Below, in pieces: positions 32,401 to 35,263 of a stretch of 35,263 nt of DNA (position 1 is the stretch's first letter; each line of letters opens with the position of its first letter). The translations under genes were made by a program, and so were the position numbers. The notes under the pieces are model-generated. The model made no database searches. It saw only the letters and a program-made list of their open reading frames with translations, and was not told where the DNA came from. Origin of the DNA: Plakobranchus ocellatus (taxonomy: Eukaryota > Mollusca > Gastropoda > Plakobranchidae); contig BLXT01000588.1 in NCBI GenBank assembly GCA_019648995.1, positions 5,718,360 through 5,753,622 on the forward strand. Reading direction: 5' to 3'.

Positions 32401-33981
32401 AATGGTTTGCTTTACTTTATTTGTCAAATCTGCAAAGCTAATTTCTCTTCTTAATGAAACTTGTTTTATATTTGAAAAGTTTAAACTAAGCAAAGGCATT
32501 TTGAAATTCTCTTGGGAATGCATCAGAGGCACGTTGACAAAAAGAACTTTAAAGATCTGGATTTACATACAATACATAAATTTTGGGTGTAAAATAGCAT
32601 ACAGTTCCTTTCCATGGAGATACACTCATTCTTGTTTTTCAAGGCATAGGCTAAGGTTTATATGTAATTCTAGTTTAAATCTTGGCATAAAATAGTATTA
32701 GTGGATAGTTAAAATAGATCCAAGATGAAAAGATTTTAAAAAGGGGGGAAAAAACGCATCAAATGCATTATGTTGGCTTTGAGAGCAAAGGATGGAACTG
32801 CAATGCTATAGAAGGTATGAAAAGAAAATCATTCATGGTAGCATTATTTGCAGGCCGTTGCAAAATTTGGATCACTTGTTGCCAAATGAGGTTTGCTTGT
32901 TTGCACATATGTATCAGAGAAAATTTAAATTTGTAACATTTATTGTTTGAAACTAGTAAATATTTAGTGTCACCTTAAAGTGAAATGTTCTGTGATAGGG
33001 AAATGCATACCTCATTACTTCAGGCCGAGTCTTGCAATGTTTGATACCAATTAAAATCTGTAGTAGGTGCTGACTTGAAGTATACAATCTTTTTAATGTG
33101 GCCAATTATTCTACAAATCATCTCATTTGCCACTACACATATATATATTTTTTAATGCACAGTAACTTGTAGAGTAACTTGTGTATTGGTGTGTTTAACA
33201 TTTGTTCATCCTCCAAAGAGAAAACAAGATGGTCCTAACATTTATTCACATAATCCACAGATGTTATCAAGACATTTGCAACTTTGTCTTGAATATTCAT
33301 CAGTTTCATCTTGCCTGATTTGGTTCTTTTTATTCCTTTGTCTTTTCCCCCTCACTGAAGCCTTTCAAAACCTTCTCTTGTGGCTTTATTAATGTTCACA
33401 ATGTCTTTTCAAGATTTCTTAGACTTACAATATAATGTTTTGTTCAACAGTTTTGCATAGTCCGCAATATAAAGAATATAATCTATGAAGTTTGAATTAC
33501 TCTCTTATTTGTTTAATCAAGGTTATGTGTCATACCTAATCTTCTATTTCAGAATTTATGTTTTTTATTGAAGTGATTTTTCAAAGCTTCCTAATGTTGT
33601 AAATTGTGTCTGTTTAAACATATTTTAATTTAAAATTGCTAGAAATTCAAACCAAAAAAGAGACCATAAACTTTATTTGGCAGGGTCATAAAACTGGTCT
33701 CCATCTGATAAAGAGTAATTCATGATGTACTTTTAACAAAAATGCATTTTTTTGAAGGGACTGGTAATCTACATTTCAGTGATCAAGATATATTTGAGGG
33801 TGTTTTAAAAAAAAATCACAAAGTTATTATAAGATAGGCTTTATCCAAATCGGAAAGTTTTTTTTTTCTGGGATTTTTAAAATTTTTGTTCTGGGTATCA
33901 TTTTACAGATGTGATCAATGATTGCAGTTTTGGTAAATGATTGATGAAAATGTTCATTTTTTTCTTTTAATTAACATTTAG
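29427..33981 (+). other. RBBP6 last intron, 4.6 kb, no recognised gene
   Basis: The donor is the weak GTCTGT and the acceptor is TAACATTTAG. It contains a C13-A10 homopolymer junction at 30697-30719 and a segment at 30151-30457 that is open on both strands for 88-99 codons without a recognised domain. The rest is AT-rich sequence. If retained, it adds 14 codons (SVKPLKVFSILSP after Arg) and a stop at 29467-29469. Confidence 0.75.
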
Positions 33982-35101
33982 GTCTGTTGTGGACAAGGCG
34001 GAAAAATTCCTCAGTCAGAAGCCAATGAAGAATGCAGTGATGGTGGCCCATGTGACAACATCGACAAAGTCCCCTGAGACATCACCAGAGAAACCAGAGA
34101 AAACAGCACCAGAAAAGGTTTCTAACAGTCAAAGATCAGATTCACTCTCACCCAAAATCTCTAATCGGCGTTTTGTAGAGCACAGAAGAGACAGCAAAGA
34201 TAAAAAAGCTGGTGAGCTTCAAATCACAGTGAAAACAGCTGTGTCCAAGCATAAGGGAGAGTCAGTTGACAGAAAAAGAAGTAGCTCTAAAAATGATGAT
34301 CACAGATCAAGTCACCACCATCATCACAATAACAGGGATTCCTTTGAAGAAGATCAAAGATCTGTTGTTAAATCTCGTTCTTTAGAGAGAGAGTTGAAGG
34401 AGCAAAAATCTAAATCTCAGAAGACACAAACTCAAGATAAAGAATTGAACAGAGATTCAAAATGGAAATCATCCTTCAGCACTAAATCTGAGGAGAAACA
34501 TTCGAAGGACACAAAAGATACCTCTAAAAAAGATAGAAATGATTCTCACAAAGAGAAACATAGAGGAAGATCCCCAAGTCCTGCCGATAAGCATACTGCT
34601 ACCAGTAGACACCGAGATTCAAAAGATAATGAGCATGAGCCTGCAAGCAGTTACAACAGTTCTAAGGATTCATCTAAAGATCTGAGACACCGATTAGATG
34701 AGAAAAACAAAGCAAAATCTGCTGTTGATCACCGAAAGCTGTCTGTGATGGATGAAGCCGAATTTGTTCCTGATTATGAAGATCTCATGCCACATGGTGC
34801 CAGTGAAACAGAGCAAGGGGATGGTACAAGTTCGCATGATTCTCCGGCATCTTCCCAAAATGAGAAAGATACCAAGAAAAGGAAAAGAGAAGATAGTAGG
34901 GAGGATGGTGAAGGCAAGAGCAAAGCTGGGGAAGAGAATGAATCAGGAAAAGATGAAAATGAAGATGAAGCTGGCAAACATAAAAAATCCAAGAAAAAGC
35001 ACAAACATAAAGAGAAGAGCAAGGAGAAAAAAGAAAAACACAAGCATAAAAAGAAGAAACACAAACACAAGAAAAGCAAAGAAATGGAGGAAAAAGAATA
35101 A
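33982..35101 (+). CDS. RBBP6: RBBP6 terminal exon l: charged C-terminus, stop codon
   Basis: This is a 1120-nt exon with acceptor taacatttag; its first base completes Arg1641. It encodes SVVDKAEKFLSQKPMKNAVM and then long Ser/Lys/Asp/Glu/His-rich disordered sequence. A short SHHHHHNN run is present. MDEAEFVPDYEDLMPHGASE (Asp1898 onward) matches the human TDEAAFEPDYNESDSES motif. The final 50 or so residues are a Lys/His tail (KHKKSKKKHKHKEKSKEKKE and similar to KEMEEKE), matching the human KHKKHKKH/KHKHKKKKSKK end. The stop is TAA at 35099-35101. The tail is strongly basic and nuclear-localisation-like. Confidence 0.95.
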
Positions 35102-35102
35102 A
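35097..35102 (+). promoter_or_regulatory. AATAAA overlapping the RBBP6 stop codon (possible poly(A) signal)
   Basis: The hexamer AATAAA overlaps the TAA stop. No other AATAAA occurs between the stop and the window end. If used, the 3' UTR would be only a few tens of bases; T- and A-rich sequence follows. The true poly(A) site may instead lie beyond the window. Confidence 0.3.
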
Positions 35103-35263
35103 AAAATATTTTTTTTATTCAAACAAGGCCCTTTTGCAAAATCAAATTTGCTCAAGAAATAACATAGATACAGTACTCACCTGATAATTCGACATTAACG
35201 GGACCAGGCCACACATGTACAATTGTGAGAAAAACAAGTCATAGAGCAAAAAAAGAAGGGGGG
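35102..35263 (+). other. 3' UTR / downstream flank with antisense splice-donor-like site
   Basis: This A/T-rich sequence follows the RBBP6 stop. On the minus strand, TTATCAG|GTGAGTAC at 35173-35187 is a near-perfect splice donor, hinting at an exon of a convergent gene running in from the window end. Too little is visible to name a product. Confidence 0.35.

Larger units (their letters stand above)
9486..35101 (+). other. RBBP6: RBBP6 orthologue: whole gene span visible in window (12 exons, 5' end missing)
   Basis: This is the span of a split gene for a RING-type E3 ubiquitin-protein ligase of the RBBP6 (PACT / SNAMA / Mpe1) family. Known family members are nuclear proteins. The animal protein interacts with p53/Rb and joins the mRNA 3'-end cleavage and polyadenylation machinery; yeast Mpe1 is a cleavage factor subunit. 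Twelve exons are joined by GT-AG introns, and every junction keeps frame by phase arithmetic (exon lengths 42, 89, 100, 137, 170, 143, 362, 90, 182, 148, 3459, 1120). The total is 2013 codons plus stop, before counting any N-terminal DWNN domain. Human RBBP6 is about 1790 residues including its DWNN domain, so this protein is longer, mostly through its SR repeat region. Identification rests on the zinc knuckle, the linker, the C4C4 RING, and the C-terminal SKWERDDF and DEAEF-PDY motifs in family order. Residue numbers below count from the first codon seen here. Confidence 0.95.

Overview
The window is animal nuclear DNA from an invertebrate. It has AT-rich, long, GT-AG-spliced introns with homopolymer runs, (CA)n and (CATA)n microsatellites, and decayed mariner and piggyBac transposons. 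The repeat style (tRNA-derived SINE, TTAA-flanked elements, recurrent TAGATCTAGATC words) would fit a mollusc, perhaps a gastropod. That placement is an inference, because no species-diagnostic sequence is present.

The one clearly identifiable host gene is the plus-strand orthologue of the E3 ubiquitin ligase RBBP6. Twelve exons (9486-9527, 9911-9999, 12796-12895, 14405-14541, 14923-15092, 16907-17049, 21610-21971, 22593-22682, 24274-24455, 25546-25693, 25968-29426, 33982-35101) join with matching phase at every junction. Together they make a 6042-nt reading frame: 2013 codons plus TAA. In order it encodes a CCHC zinc knuckle, the RBBP6-specific linker, a C4C4 RING finger, a Ser-rich low-complexity region, a very long SR region with about two dozen K-S-P-L-R-R-S repeats, an RGG patch, Arg/Glu/Asp- and Lys-rich charged segments, a conserved SKWERDDF motif, a DEAEFVPDYED motif and a Lys/His-rich tail. 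The N-terminal ubiquitin-like DWNN domain of RBBP6 was not found; its exons are probably upstream of the window.

The first 9.5 kb is flank or upstream intron of this gene and is full of mobile-element debris. It holds an insertion-like 300-bp unit between 11-bp direct repeats (27-335), a piggyBac-like 5' fragment whose end has three 43-bp-period repeats (929-1529), a 164-bp tRNA-derived SINE with an 8-bp target duplication (2485-2664), and a frameshifted piggyBac transposase C-terminal half on the minus strand (2835-3570). A possible 47-codon exon of another gene lies on the minus strand at 6698-6844.

The RBBP6 introns hold a mariner transposase pseudogene (11874-12250), another piggyBac-like remnant (15900-16140), a diverged tandem array with CA/CATA microsatellites (18215-19010), and two TTAA-flanked elements that abut and share one TTAA (19487-20183 and 20180-20861). 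They also hold a cluster of GAGTCTTATAAGACTC-like palindromes (23814-24089) and a 4.5-kb last intron. The coding sequence ends 162 bases before the window end, where a good antisense splice donor hints at a convergent gene. I did not find an undescribed multi-gene system. The most unusual items are the expanded SPLRR repeat of RBBP6, the paired TTAA elements and the unidentified minus-strand exon.
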